From: Clostridia bacterium
GTDB taxonomy: Bacteria > Bacillota > Clostridia > Oscillospirales > CAG-272
Length of the DNA: 63,629 nt
Reading direction: 5' to 3'
NCBI GenBank assembly: GCA_017462485.1
Contig: JAFTRA010000039.1
Span: 1-63,629 of the forward strand
Below the pieces are notes generated by a model. It was not told the DNA's origin. It saw only the letters and a program-made list of their open reading frames with translations, and did no database searches. Made by a program: the position numbers and the translations under genes. Positions 25,526 through 35,200 of the stretch are shown here, piece by piece (the stretch's first letter is position 1; the number at the start of each line of letters is the position of its first letter).

Positions 25526-25554
25526 TTGAAAAAAACTTAGCGGTATGTTAAAAT
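25526..25554 (+). promoter_or_regulatory. sigma-A promoter of the glycyl radical enzyme cluster
   Basis: TTGAAA (25526-25531), 17-nt spacer, TAAAAT (25549-25554). Confidence 0.6.
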
Positions 25555-25560
25555 GAAATG

Positions 25561-25659
25561 AATTCAGCAGCCGACAAGACTTGCGACCGATAAACCACGG
25601 CGTACTTTGCCGTTTCGGTCCTCGTAAAGAGGCTAACCTATATAAAAAGGATTTAAAAT
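25561..25659 (+). promoter_or_regulatory. structured leader of unknown class
   Basis: The ~100-nt leader can form GACCGA/TCGGTC enclosing CGGC/GCCG (about 25585-25620), followed by CCTC/GAGG. An outer AGCC/GGCT pair could close the whole. It has no U run, so any control would be on translation. No known riboswitch consensus was recognised. Confidence 0.35.
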
Positions 25660-26235
25660 ATGAAAAGCATTTACTTTTTCTGCACGAAGCCGTGGGTATA
25701 TCTTACCGAGCTTCCCGTGCTATTTATGCTGTGGGTAGCGATGATTTTTAACGGTCAGTCCGAGGAGGTCTTCAAGTTTTACCCTCTTATAATCGTTTTA
25801 TCGGCAGCGGTAATATTTATTTTCGTTTATTTCTTCCGTGTTATCTCAATAAGCATTGACGAAATAAGGTATCACGGTCTCTTTTCCTCGCGGGACAGTG
25901 CGTTCATAGACGAGAACAAAACGCTCCTGATTTCACTTAAACCTAGATTAAGGCTCGGACTTGAGCTTTACGGTGATGCCGGTGACGTGCCCGCATTCGA
26001 CTGGATGAAGGCAGAGGATGTGAAACACAGAGATATATGTCTCTTCCGAGGTAAAGCTATCGGCGGTAAGAGGTCGGCAGCCAGAATACTCAATTTTTTC
26101 TCCGTTCCAAAAGAAGAGATTGTAAAAGCTACAAACGATGGCTTCTTTTACGAGGATGATGCGCTGCTTGTCAAATCCGAGAGAAAAAACGAAGTGTTTC
26201 AGATTAGCATACAATTTAAGACTACTTTAACTTAA
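25660..26235 (+). CDS. hypothetical two-helix membrane protein
   Basis: A 191-residue protein that I do not recognise. Two membrane helices lie at about residues 15-32 and 42-60 (LPVLFMLWVAMIF and IIVLSAAVIFIFVYFF). A ~130-residue cytoplasmic beta-rich domain follows and contains SISIDEIRYHGLFSSRDS, reminiscent of PH-like domains in small bacterial membrane proteins. The ribosome site AAAAGGA precedes the start. It is the first gene of a likely operon with a glycyl radical enzyme 33 bp downstream, though a functional link is not evident. Confidence 0.55.
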   Translation: MKSIYFFCTKPWVYLTELPVLFMLWVAMIFNGQSEEVFKFYPLIIVLSAAVIFIFVYFFRVISISIDEIRYHGLFSSRDSAFIDENKTLLISLKPRLRLGLELYGDAGDVPAFDWMKAEDVKHRDICLFRGKAIGGKRSAARILNFFSVPKEEIVKATNDGFFYEDDALLVKSERKNEVFQISIQFKTTLT

Positions 26236-26268
26236 ACAAAAATAACTTACAACTTAAGAAGAAGCTTT

Positions 26269-28245
26269 ATGAACAATACCCTTTATAACTTTTACATAAA
26301 AGATCGCTCCTACAGAGATACCTACCGTAAGGATTTTAGCAAGAATCTTGCAGAAGAATTCAAAGCCGAGGGGCTTTCCGACGATGAGCGTCTTATAAGA
26401 CGCTTTGAGATTCTTACCGCCCTTGAAGAGCCCCATATACACGATTTTGAAAAGATAGTTATGCTCCGCACGACAAAGAATATTCCCGACTGCTTTACCG
26501 AGGATGAGTGGGAAGAGAGGCGCAAAAAACATTATATCCACGAAAGCGGATACGCTTCGAATCTCTGCCCGAACTACGCAAAGGTGATAGAAAAGGGACT
26601 TCTTTTCTTCCGCAAGGACGCTGACGAATATGGCAAGCGGGCTATCGACGCCATAATCTCTCTTTGCGACAAATATCTTGCCGAAGCCAAAAGGCAACAA
26701 AGACTCGACCTTGTCGAAATTTTCGAGCAGATTCCCAGATACGAGGCAAGGAACTTCCGTGAGGCTCTCCAGTTCTTCCGTATAATTCACTTCTCTCTTT
26801 GGCTTGAGGGCGATTATCATAACACGGTAGGCCGCTTTGACCAATATATGTACCCCTATTTCAAGCGGGATATGGACTCTGGAATATACACGTTTGACAG
26901 CGCGCTCGAGCTTCTCGAGGACTTCTTCATTTCCTTTAATAAGGACTCTGACCTCTATTTCGGAGTTCAGCAGGGCGATAACGGTCAGAGTATGGTGCTT
27001 GGCGGTCTTAACGAGGACGGAAACGACAGCTTTAATCTACTCTCCGAGCTTTGCCTTATAGCATCCGAAGAGCTGAAGCTTATAGACCCTAAAATCAATC
27101 TCCGTGTCAGCAAAAAGACACCTCTTTCGGTTTTCGAGAAATGCACAAAGCTCACACGCGCCGGACTCGGATTCCCACAGTATTCAAACGACGACGTGGT
27201 TATCCCCGCCCTTATTAAGTACGGCTACGCAAAGGAGGACGCCATAAACTACGTGGTTGCGGCTTGCTGGGAATTCATTATCCCCGGAGTCGGCAACGAT
27301 ATTGCGAATATTGGCGCGGTAAACTTCCCTGCCGTAATCGACAGAGCGATAAGAGACTCGCTCTCAAAGGCGAAATCCTTTGATGACGTTCTTGAGAAAG
27401 CGGAAGAATACATAAAGGAAGAATGCAAAAAAACAGGCGAGGATATACACGACGTTCTCGTAGCTCCCTCGCACCTTATGGATATTTTAAGAGACGGAAA
27501 AAAATATAACAATTTTGGAATTCACGGCTCGGGAATAGCTAGCGCTGCAGACGCTCTTGCCGCAGTAAAAAAATACGTATTCATTGAAAAGAGTGTCACC
27601 CGTGACGAGCTTATAGCGGCTCTCGACTCGAACTTTGAGAATTCCCCCGAGCTTCTCCATAGGCTGCGCTTTGAAGCGCCTAAAATGGGGCAGGCGAACA
27701 GCGAAGTCGATTCGCTTGCAGGATTCATTATGAAAACCTTTGCGGACTCGCTTGAAGAAAAAAGAAATTGCCTTGGCGGTATTTATCGCGCAGGTACGGG
27801 CACGGCTATGTATTATCTATGGCACGCAAGTAACCTTGGCGCAACGGCAGACGGCAGACGTGCGGGCGAGCCCTTCGGAACTAACTTCTCACCAAGCCTT
27901 TTTGCTAAAATCCCGGGACCCGTGTCAGTTATCGAGTCATTCACCGCAAACGATATGACACGCAATATGAACGGCGGTCCTCTGACGCTCGAATTTGCCT
28001 TTAGCATATTTAACGACGAGGAAAGCATTGGTAAGGTTGCAAGACTTATAGAGTATTTCGTTAAACGTGGCGGTCATCAGCTCCAGCTTAACGCTGTAAA
28101 TCTTGATACGATGAGAGAGGCGCAGAAGAGCCCCGAGCTATACAGAAATCTCGTCGTAAGAATATGGGGCTGGTCGGCATATTTCGTTGAGCTTGACAAG
28201 CAGTTCCAGGACCACGTTATGAGGCGTCAGGAGTACACGGTCTGA
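26269..28245 (+). CDS. glycyl radical enzyme of the PFL superfamily, substrate unknown
   Basis: A 658-residue protein of the pyruvate formate-lyase superfamily, whose members make a radical on a backbone glycine. The glycyl loop near the C terminus reads VRIWGWSAYF with Gly634; most relatives have R-V-(A/S)-G-(Y/F). The active-site loop is AACWEFIIPG with Cys333 and Glu335, a Cys-x-Glu arrangement like that of the dehydratase/lyase branch (usually GCVEP). It is shorter than the usual 750-850 residues. The adjacent activase confirms the radical mechanism. I cannot assign the substrate; pyruvate formate-lyase itself is excluded because the CC pair is missing. Confidence 0.82.
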   Translation: MNNTLYNFYIKDRSYRDTYRKDFSKNLAEEFKAEGLSDDERLIRRFEILTALEEPHIHDFEKIVMLRTTKNIPDCFTEDEWEERRKKHYIHESGYASNLCPNYAKVIEKGLLFFRKDADEYGKRAIDAIISLCDKYLAEAKRQQRLDLVEIFEQIPRYEARNFREALQFFRIIHFSLWLEGDYHNTVGRFDQYMYPYFKRDMDSGIYTFDSALELLEDFFISFNKDSDLYFGVQQGDNGQSMVLGGLNEDGNDSFNLLSELCLIASEELKLIDPKINLRVSKKTPLSVFEKCTKLTRAGLGFPQYSNDDVVIPALIKYGYAKEDAINYVVAACWEFIIPGVGNDIANIGAVNFPAVIDRAIRDSLSKAKSFDDVLEKAEEYIKEECKKTGEDIHDVLVAPSHLMDILRDGKKYNNFGIHGSGIASAADALAAVKKYVFIEKSVTRDELIAALDSNFENSPELLHRLRFEAPKMGQANSEVDSLAGFIMKTFADSLEEKRNCLGGIYRAGTGTAMYYLWHASNLGATADGRRAGEPFGTNFSPSLFAKIPGPVSVIESFTANDMTRNMNGGPLTLEFAFSIFNDEESIGKVARLIEYFVKRGGHQLQLNAVNLDTMREAQKSPELYRNLVVRIWGWSAYFVELDKQFQDHVMRRQEYTV

Positions 28246-29069
28246 TGCTTGGCACGGTTTTCGATATAAAGGAATTCGCGCTTCACGACGGCGAAGGAAT
28301 ACGGACTACCGTTTTTATGAAGGGCTGCCCCCTTCGCTGCGCCTGGTGCCACAATCCAGAGGGACTTTCAAAAGAACCCGAGCTTTACTTAAAGCAAAAC
28401 GGATGCACAGCCTGCGGCTTATGCAAAAGAGGGTGCGCTCACGAGGATTGCAAGCCCTTTGGAAGATGCCTTCATATTTGCCCCGGCGATTTGGTTTCGG
28501 TTTCGGGCAAGGTATGGAGTGCAGGTGAGCTTGCGGAAAAGCTACTCTCGGACAGCGGTATTCTGAATTCTTCGGGCGGCGGAATAACGGTTTCGGGCGG
28601 CGAGCCCCTTATGCAGCACGCTTTCGTCACAGAGTTGCTCTCTCTTCTTCGCGGCAAGGTGCATAGAACGCTTGAGACCTCGGGCTTTGCGAGCGAAGAG
28701 GTATTCAGGAGCGTTGCCGCCGAATGCGATTTTATCATTATGGACATAAAGCTTGCCGATGATGACGAGCATAAAAAATATACAGGTCAGTCGAACGCTC
28801 TTATTTTTAAGAACGCATCTTGGCTAAAGAGCTCAAAAATTTCACACCTTTTCAGAACTCCTCTTATACCGGGTATCACCGACACTGAGGAAAACCTCAC
28901 CGCAATCTCCTCTATCGTCGGAGAGGACAAACTTGAGCTTTTGCCCTATAATACCCTTGCCCCCGCAAAGTACGAAAGCGTTGGACGAACTTTCCCAAGT
29001 TACATAAACCAGACCTGCGCAAAGCTCCCCGATTTAAAACTCTTCAAAAATGCGAGAATAAGAAAATAA
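28245..29069 (+). CDS. glycyl radical enzyme activase (radical SAM)
   Basis: A 274-residue radical SAM enzyme that installs the glycyl radical on its partner. The SAM cluster is Cys28-x3-Cys32-x2-Cys35 in GCPLRCAWCHNPEG. Residues ~50-80 hold a second cysteine-rich segment (TACGLCKRGCAHEDC and CLHICPG), like the ferredoxin insert of many activases. SGGGITVSGGEPLMQ is the GGE motif. The start codon overlaps the stop of the glycyl radical enzyme by 1 nt, so the two are translationally coupled. It is followed by a strong terminator. Confidence 0.93.
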   Translation: MLGTVFDIKEFALHDGEGIRTTVFMKGCPLRCAWCHNPEGLSKEPELYLKQNGCTACGLCKRGCAHEDCKPFGRCLHICPGDLVSVSGKVWSAGELAEKLLSDSGILNSSGGGITVSGGEPLMQHAFVTELLSLLRGKVHRTLETSGFASEEVFRSVAAECDFIIMDIKLADDDEHKKYTGQSNALIFKNASWLKSSKISHLFRTPLIPGITDTEENLTAISSIVGEDKLELLPYNTLAPAKYESVGRTFPSYINQTCAKLPDLKLFKNARIRK

Positions 29070-29137
29070 TTTTAGTTTTAAAACTATTATTTACATTTTT
29101 CACACTTTATTTGAAATTCTACGTTCTTAAATATTAA

Positions 29138-29168
29138 GAACCCCCTCGGTTGAGGGGGTTCTCTTTTT
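29138..29168 (+). terminator. intrinsic terminator of the glycyl radical enzyme operon
   Basis: 10-bp GC-rich stem GAACCCCCTC with GAGGGGGTTC (29138-29161) and a GGTT loop, followed by a T7 run. Confidence 0.9.
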
Positions 29169-29224
29169 TTGTTTAGATTTATCGAATCGGATTCGAATTT
29201 ATCACTTTTTGTCGAAACAAAGAG

Positions 29225-32200
29225 TTAATTATATCTCTTTGCAACGCCGCCTGCAAGAGTTATCATCTTAACAGCCTGAAGCGAGAATTTATCCGCTTCA
29301 ACCGTCAAGCATTTCGTCATAGTACCCTTTGCGAGTACCTTAACTCTTCCTGCTGACTTGCTGATAAGTCTCTTAGCCTTAAGAGCTTCAAGAGTTACTA
29401 TCTCTCCGTCCTCAAAGTTTTCGCAAATCTCGTCGATGTTTACTTCGTCCATCTTGCCCGAGCGAGCCTTCTTGATAACTTCAATGGAGTGCTCTGCTAC
29501 GTAGTCGTTAACCATTTCGTCAGCGTGCTGAGCGTCGGTGAAGATATGCTCTTCCTCTACTACAGTAGCTTCTTCGACTACGGGAGTTTCTTCCATTACA
29601 GTAGTCTCTTCCACTGCGGGAGCTTCTTCCAGTGCGGGAGCTTCTTCCACTGCGGGAGCTTCTTCCACTGCGGGAGTCTCCGCTGCAGCGGAAGCCTTTG
29701 CCTCCTGCTTGTGAGCATCCATAACGCTATCAACGTTCTCTTCACGAAGCACGGTCGTTTCGTCAAGCTTAACGCCTGCGGGAAGAATTATCTTCATAAG
29801 TCCTCGACGGGCAAGCTCACTGTTCGACTCGTAAGGCTTACGGTAATCAACGTTCTGCTCCTTACCCTTCACCACCTCAAGCGTCTTCATAAGCTCATCT
29901 ATAAGCTCAAGCGCATACTTAAGCGCTCTTGCGCTTCTTATCTTGAGAAGCATAGGAAGTTTATCAAACTTGGGATTATCCGAAAGGTCTGTGAAGTGAT
30001 ACTTATTTACGTTATAGGATTCGGGGATAAGCGCAAGGTTAATAGTAAGAGTCTTTCCTTTTATATTGATTCTCGCACACTGCGTACGTCCCTTTGTAAA
30101 GGTTTCGTAATTCCAGCTCGTTCTCGCCTTGATTCCCTTATAGGAAAGAAGGTGATTCTTAAGAGCGGTATAGTATCCCTGAACGTCGTCTGCCGCCTGG
30201 ATAAGTCTTGATGTGAAGGAGCTTCTGTATCTGATATATACAACGTTACCTTCAACCATAATGGTATCGTCGGAAGAGATTTCGGGAACAGCAGGGCTTA
30301 CGGCAGCCTTTTCGGTAACTACCGCTACCTCTTCCTCTGCCACCTTGGGAGCTTCTTCCGCTGCGGGAGTCACCTCGAGTACGGGAGCGTCAGCAGCTTC
30401 TTCCCGGTCATAGAGGAATACCTCTTCGCGAGATACGGTGGTATCAACATTCTCGCCACCGATAATATCGCTTACGTTCGCCTCTCTGATTTCAAGGCTT
30501 GCGTCGTACTTAACGCCTGCGGGAAGGATAACCTTCACGAGTCCACGTTTAGCAAGGCTGGCGTTTGATTCATAAGGCATACGGTAATCATTTGTAGGCA
30601 CTTCTCCGCCTTCTATTTCAAGCTTTCTCATTACCTCTTCGATAAGCTCAAGGGCATATTTAAGTCCTCTGTCGCTCTTAACCTTAAGGAGCATGGGAAG
30701 TTTATCAAATTTCGGATTGTCCGAAAGGTCTGTGAAGTGATACTTGCTTGCGTTATATTCCTTCGGGTCAAGAGCTAGGTTAAGAGTAAGAGCCTTACCC
30801 TTAACGTTCACCTTTGCGCACTGAACTCTGCCCTTTGTGAATATTTCATAGTTCCAACTTGTTTTTGCTTTTACACCGCCGTAAGAAAGAAGTTTATTCT
30901 TTATCGCAGTGTAGTAATTCTGCAAGGTTTCGCTTGCCTGAATAAGTCTTGACGTAAACGAGCTTCTGTAGTGAACGTAAATAACCTCACCATCAACAAG
31001 GATACTATCCTCTACATTATCGTCTGCAGCGGCGATAACGGGAGCTGCGTTTACAACAGGTTCGGGAATTTCTTCTGCTTTTGGGGTTTCAGCAATAACG
31101 GTTGTTTTGGGAGATTCTGCCTCTGCTGATATCAGTTCGGGAACTTCGACTGCAGCCTCTCCCACAATAGGGGTGGTGTTAACTGCTGCTCCTTCTTTGG
31201 TAGGAGATACGGTTGCAACGGGTACAACCGGGGTTGCGGAATCGGTGAGCGCCGCGGGAGCAGCTTCTGCCGGAGCAGTAGGAGCCGTGGGCTGAACAAC
31301 GACTACAGGAGCCGAAACTACCGTTACGGGAGCATCGGGAGTAGGCGCGTCGGTATCGTCCTCATCACCCTCGTCGTCATCCTTCTTCTTGTTCTTATTC
31401 TTCTTGAGAAGTATTACTACAACAACAGCTGCAGCTACAAGAACAACTGCCAGAGCAACTATAAGCCATATCCACCAGTTGCTCGTTTCTTCAATTGCTA
31501 CGATCGCATATACGGAGAAGTGAGGAGCGTTGAACTTGATGCTGCCGTTCTTAACCTCGGAGCCCTCAACGAGAGTTACCTTTCCGTCTTCGTCAATGTA
31601 GTATATAGCAAGGTTTTCGTGATTCTTATAATCATCGGGAATTACGAACGTAACGGTATAAACCTTTCCGCTTACCGCATTACCCTTAACGTCATAAGCT
31701 ACAATAACCTTACCCTTAAGTCCCTTTTCAAGACCTGTAATCTTAACGTCCTTGTGTTCTTCGGTAACGTCGGTCGCTGTGAACGAGTCAGCGTTTTCGC
31801 CATTGAGAGTTACCTTACCGCCGGCGAGAGTTGCGCTGTTCTGGGTAGCTCCACCCTGGTTTCCGCCTTCGTTTCCGCCTTCGTTTCCGGTTGCGGGAAT
31901 TTCAGTGTAGCCCACCTTGTAGTCACAGTTTTCTCTGTCACAAGCCTTGTGAGCCGTGTAGCCGGGCTCGGTAGCTGTGGGAGCCTTTGCGGGAACGTCT
32001 ACAAGATTGTGTCCAAGAGGATCAATGCTTGCGGTTGTAGGATTCTGGCACTTCGTACATACGCCTGTCTTTACACCGGGCTCGGTACAAGTAGCGGGAG
32101 TAGTTACGGTCCAATCATAAGTGTGCTCGCACTCAATGTCGTCTTCCTCAGCGATGCTCCAAAGCTTTCCGTTGAATGCTTCAACAGCAGCCTCGAAGGT

Positions 32201-35200
32201 TTCCTTCTCCGCAGGGTCTATATAGTAATTAGAGGTGATGTTATAAGTAATTGCGTTTTCAGTAACGTTAATCGTGTATTCGCCTACCGCAGAGCCGGTG
32301 TTACCCGTGATAGCGATAGTTATTTCTTCTACAACGTTGGTACCGTCGGTAACCACGAGAGTAAGAGTATAAGTAGTACCTTCTGCGTATTCAAGCTCAA
32401 CGTCACCGGTACCGGTCCATTTTGCACCGTTAATCCAAAGCTCAACAGTGAGACCTGCAAGGCTGAATTTAGCCTGTGCAACAGACCAATCAAGTTCCAT
32501 TACGTACTCACCGTCGGTAGCGCCAACTATCTCGTAGTTTGCAGCGTCCTTTGCGGTGAAGGTTGCGGTTGCGGTGTAGTTGCCTGCTACGGTTGCTGTG
32601 TTCGCCGCATATACAACGTTAAGACGAGTTGCGTCGTAACCGGTAACAAGAACCTCGTAGTTGGAATTAGGAGCGTAGGTGAACTCACCTGCAGTGTAAT
32701 CCCAAGCAACGTTTTCCATAGAAATCTGCGCCTTCGCAACAGACCAATTAACGCTTGTTACGTACTCACCGTCGGTAGCGCCAACTATCTCGTAGTTTAC
32801 AGCGTCCTTTGCGGTGAAGGTTGCGGTTGCGGTGTAGTTACCTGCTGCGGTTGCGGTGTTCGCCGCATATACAACGTTAAGAAGAGTTGCGTCGTAACCG
32901 GTAACGAGAACCTCGTAGTTGGAATTAGGAGCATAGGTGAACTCACCTGCAGTGTAATCCCAAGCTATGTTTTCCATAGAAATCTGCGCCTTTGCAACAG
33001 ACCAATTAACGCTTGTTACGTACTCACCGTCGGTAGCGCCAACTATCTCGTAGTTTGCAGCGTCCTTTGCGGTGAAGGTTGCGGTTGCGGTGTAGTTGCC
33101 TGCTGCGGTTGCGGTGTTCGCCGCATATACAACGTTAAGAAGAGTTGCGTCGTAACCGGTAACGAGAACCTCATAGTTGGAATTAGGAGCATAGGTGAAC
33201 TCACCTGCAGTGTAATCCCAAGCAACGTTTTCCATAGAAATCTGAATCTTTGCGATATCTACGGCTACGTCGTAGGAAACGGTTTCGTCAAGACCTGCGT
33301 CAGCATCAACAATGTGAATCTCGCAGGTATACGTGTTATTCTGCGCATTTCCGATTACGGTATATTCGTTAGACGTTGCGCCTGTAATAGCTTCTCCGTT
33401 ACAGAACCACTGGAAAGTAATCGTAGCGTCGTCTTTACGAGCGTAATCGCAGAATGCAACAAGCTTATAGTTACTTCCGTTGTAATCGCCCTTGATTTCG
33501 GTAACAAGCTCGTCGCCAAGCTTAACGCCCGCGTCAAAGTCACCGAGAGGACGGAGAACTATATCCTTTTCGGGCATAGTCTTGTATATCTTACCGTCGT
33601 CAGCGCCCATCCAGTTCTCAACGCCCGCGTTGTTTGCGAAGAAGTTAATGTCAGCTCCTACGGGAAGGAAGCCGCGAACCTCTTTCTCACCGTTGACAAA
33701 CGTTACCTGATAGATATCAAGGAACTCAACGGTTGCGTCAACGCTTACGGTAACCTCTCTGCCGTTCCAAAGAGCGATAAGAACGGTTTCAAGCTTATCA
33801 AGGTAAGGCTTATATTCCTCAAATCTCTCAGGGAAGTGCTGGTCTGCCTCTTCCATAACCTTGCCGAGTACCTTAAGGAAATCAGCCTCGGTTACGGTTA
33901 CGGTTTCATCAGCCTGGAACACGCCGTTGCCACGATAGAAATCGGATACGGTTTTGTTCATATACTTCTCGGGAATATAGCCGGCTGCTTTTACAATGTA
34001 ATTCTTTGCGGTATTGTAGTACGGACCGAGCTTATCGGCATACTCTTCTACCTTCTTGTCAATCTGCTCGTCGGTAAGATTTTCAAGGTTATCATCAATT
34101 CCCGCCTTCTTTGCGAGATTGAGGATAATCTCCTTACCAAGTGCCTTATCAATAACCTTCTCGTAGTCAATGCACTGAAGAAGAGCTACGATATCGCTCA
34201 TAGTGAGGTCCTCGTTGATGAACGAAACGACGTCGTTGCCGTTCTTATCGAGGAGAGTGAATACCTTGTGCTTCAAGGTATCGGGAATCATTTCGCTTTC
34301 AGCTGCTCTCAAAACGAGGGCTGCGAATTCATCGGGAACAAGAAGCTTAACCGAAACCTCGCCGTCTTTGGTAACGTCGAAGTCAACGTGAGAAGCTACG
34401 ATATTCATTACCGACTTAACCTTTGCAAGCTCTGCTTCGGTGCCGGTAAGTCCAACGTTTACGTCAAGGTCAAAGTTGCCGAACGCAAACTTAACGCCAA
34501 GGTCGTAGGTAAGAAGAGTCTTGAAATCTTCTACCGTGTAGTTTGCTATTTCACCGGGCATAGGAATCTTCTTAAGAGCCGAGAGGATAGCCTCGGTGCC
34601 GATGCTGAAATCATATCCTGATACGAACTCGAAGACAACCTTATCGTCAACGCTTACGGACTTGAAGGACTTAACAATGTCCTTGATGGAAAGGCTCGAA
34701 AGAACGCTTCCGCCGTTTTCCTTAACCTCAACGACCTTTTCAACGTTGGTCGTTACAGTGCTTTCAACCTTTGCCTTTACTTCGTCAACTACCTTCTGCT
34801 CTTCCTCGTCGAGCTCGCCGTCGCCGTCAGCGTCGTAAACGATCTCGATAACCTCGGGAAGAACCTCGTCAACGATACCCTGAATCTTTTCGGTAAGGTC
34901 AGCGGGAATTTCTTCTTCGCCTATGTACTTATCAACGGCAACCTGAATGACAACGTCAAACTCACCGTTGGTTACGGACTCTATCTTTTCCTGAAGATTT
35001 TCCTTGAGCTCGGGGTCGTTCTTCACGTTTTCCTTGAGCTGCTCAATGTCAGACGTTCCAAACTGGTCAACAAGGAAGTCCTTAAGAACGCTCTTGAGAT
35101 TTGCGGGAATATTGTCATAACCCGTAGCTTCTACAAGCTCAAATGCGAAATCTGAGGAAAGGGTAATGCCGGAATCGGTACCGAGCACGCTATCCATAGC

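Noticed and set aside
29225-29460. Reading the uL15-like segment as a separate rplO gene
   Set aside because: It is in frame with the long protein, has no own start site, and covers only the C-terminal half of uL15.
31520-34621. Open frame of 1033 codons on the plus strand
   Set aside because: It is antisense to the 2093-residue envelope protein and mirrors its repeats. It has no ribosome site and no recognisable domain.
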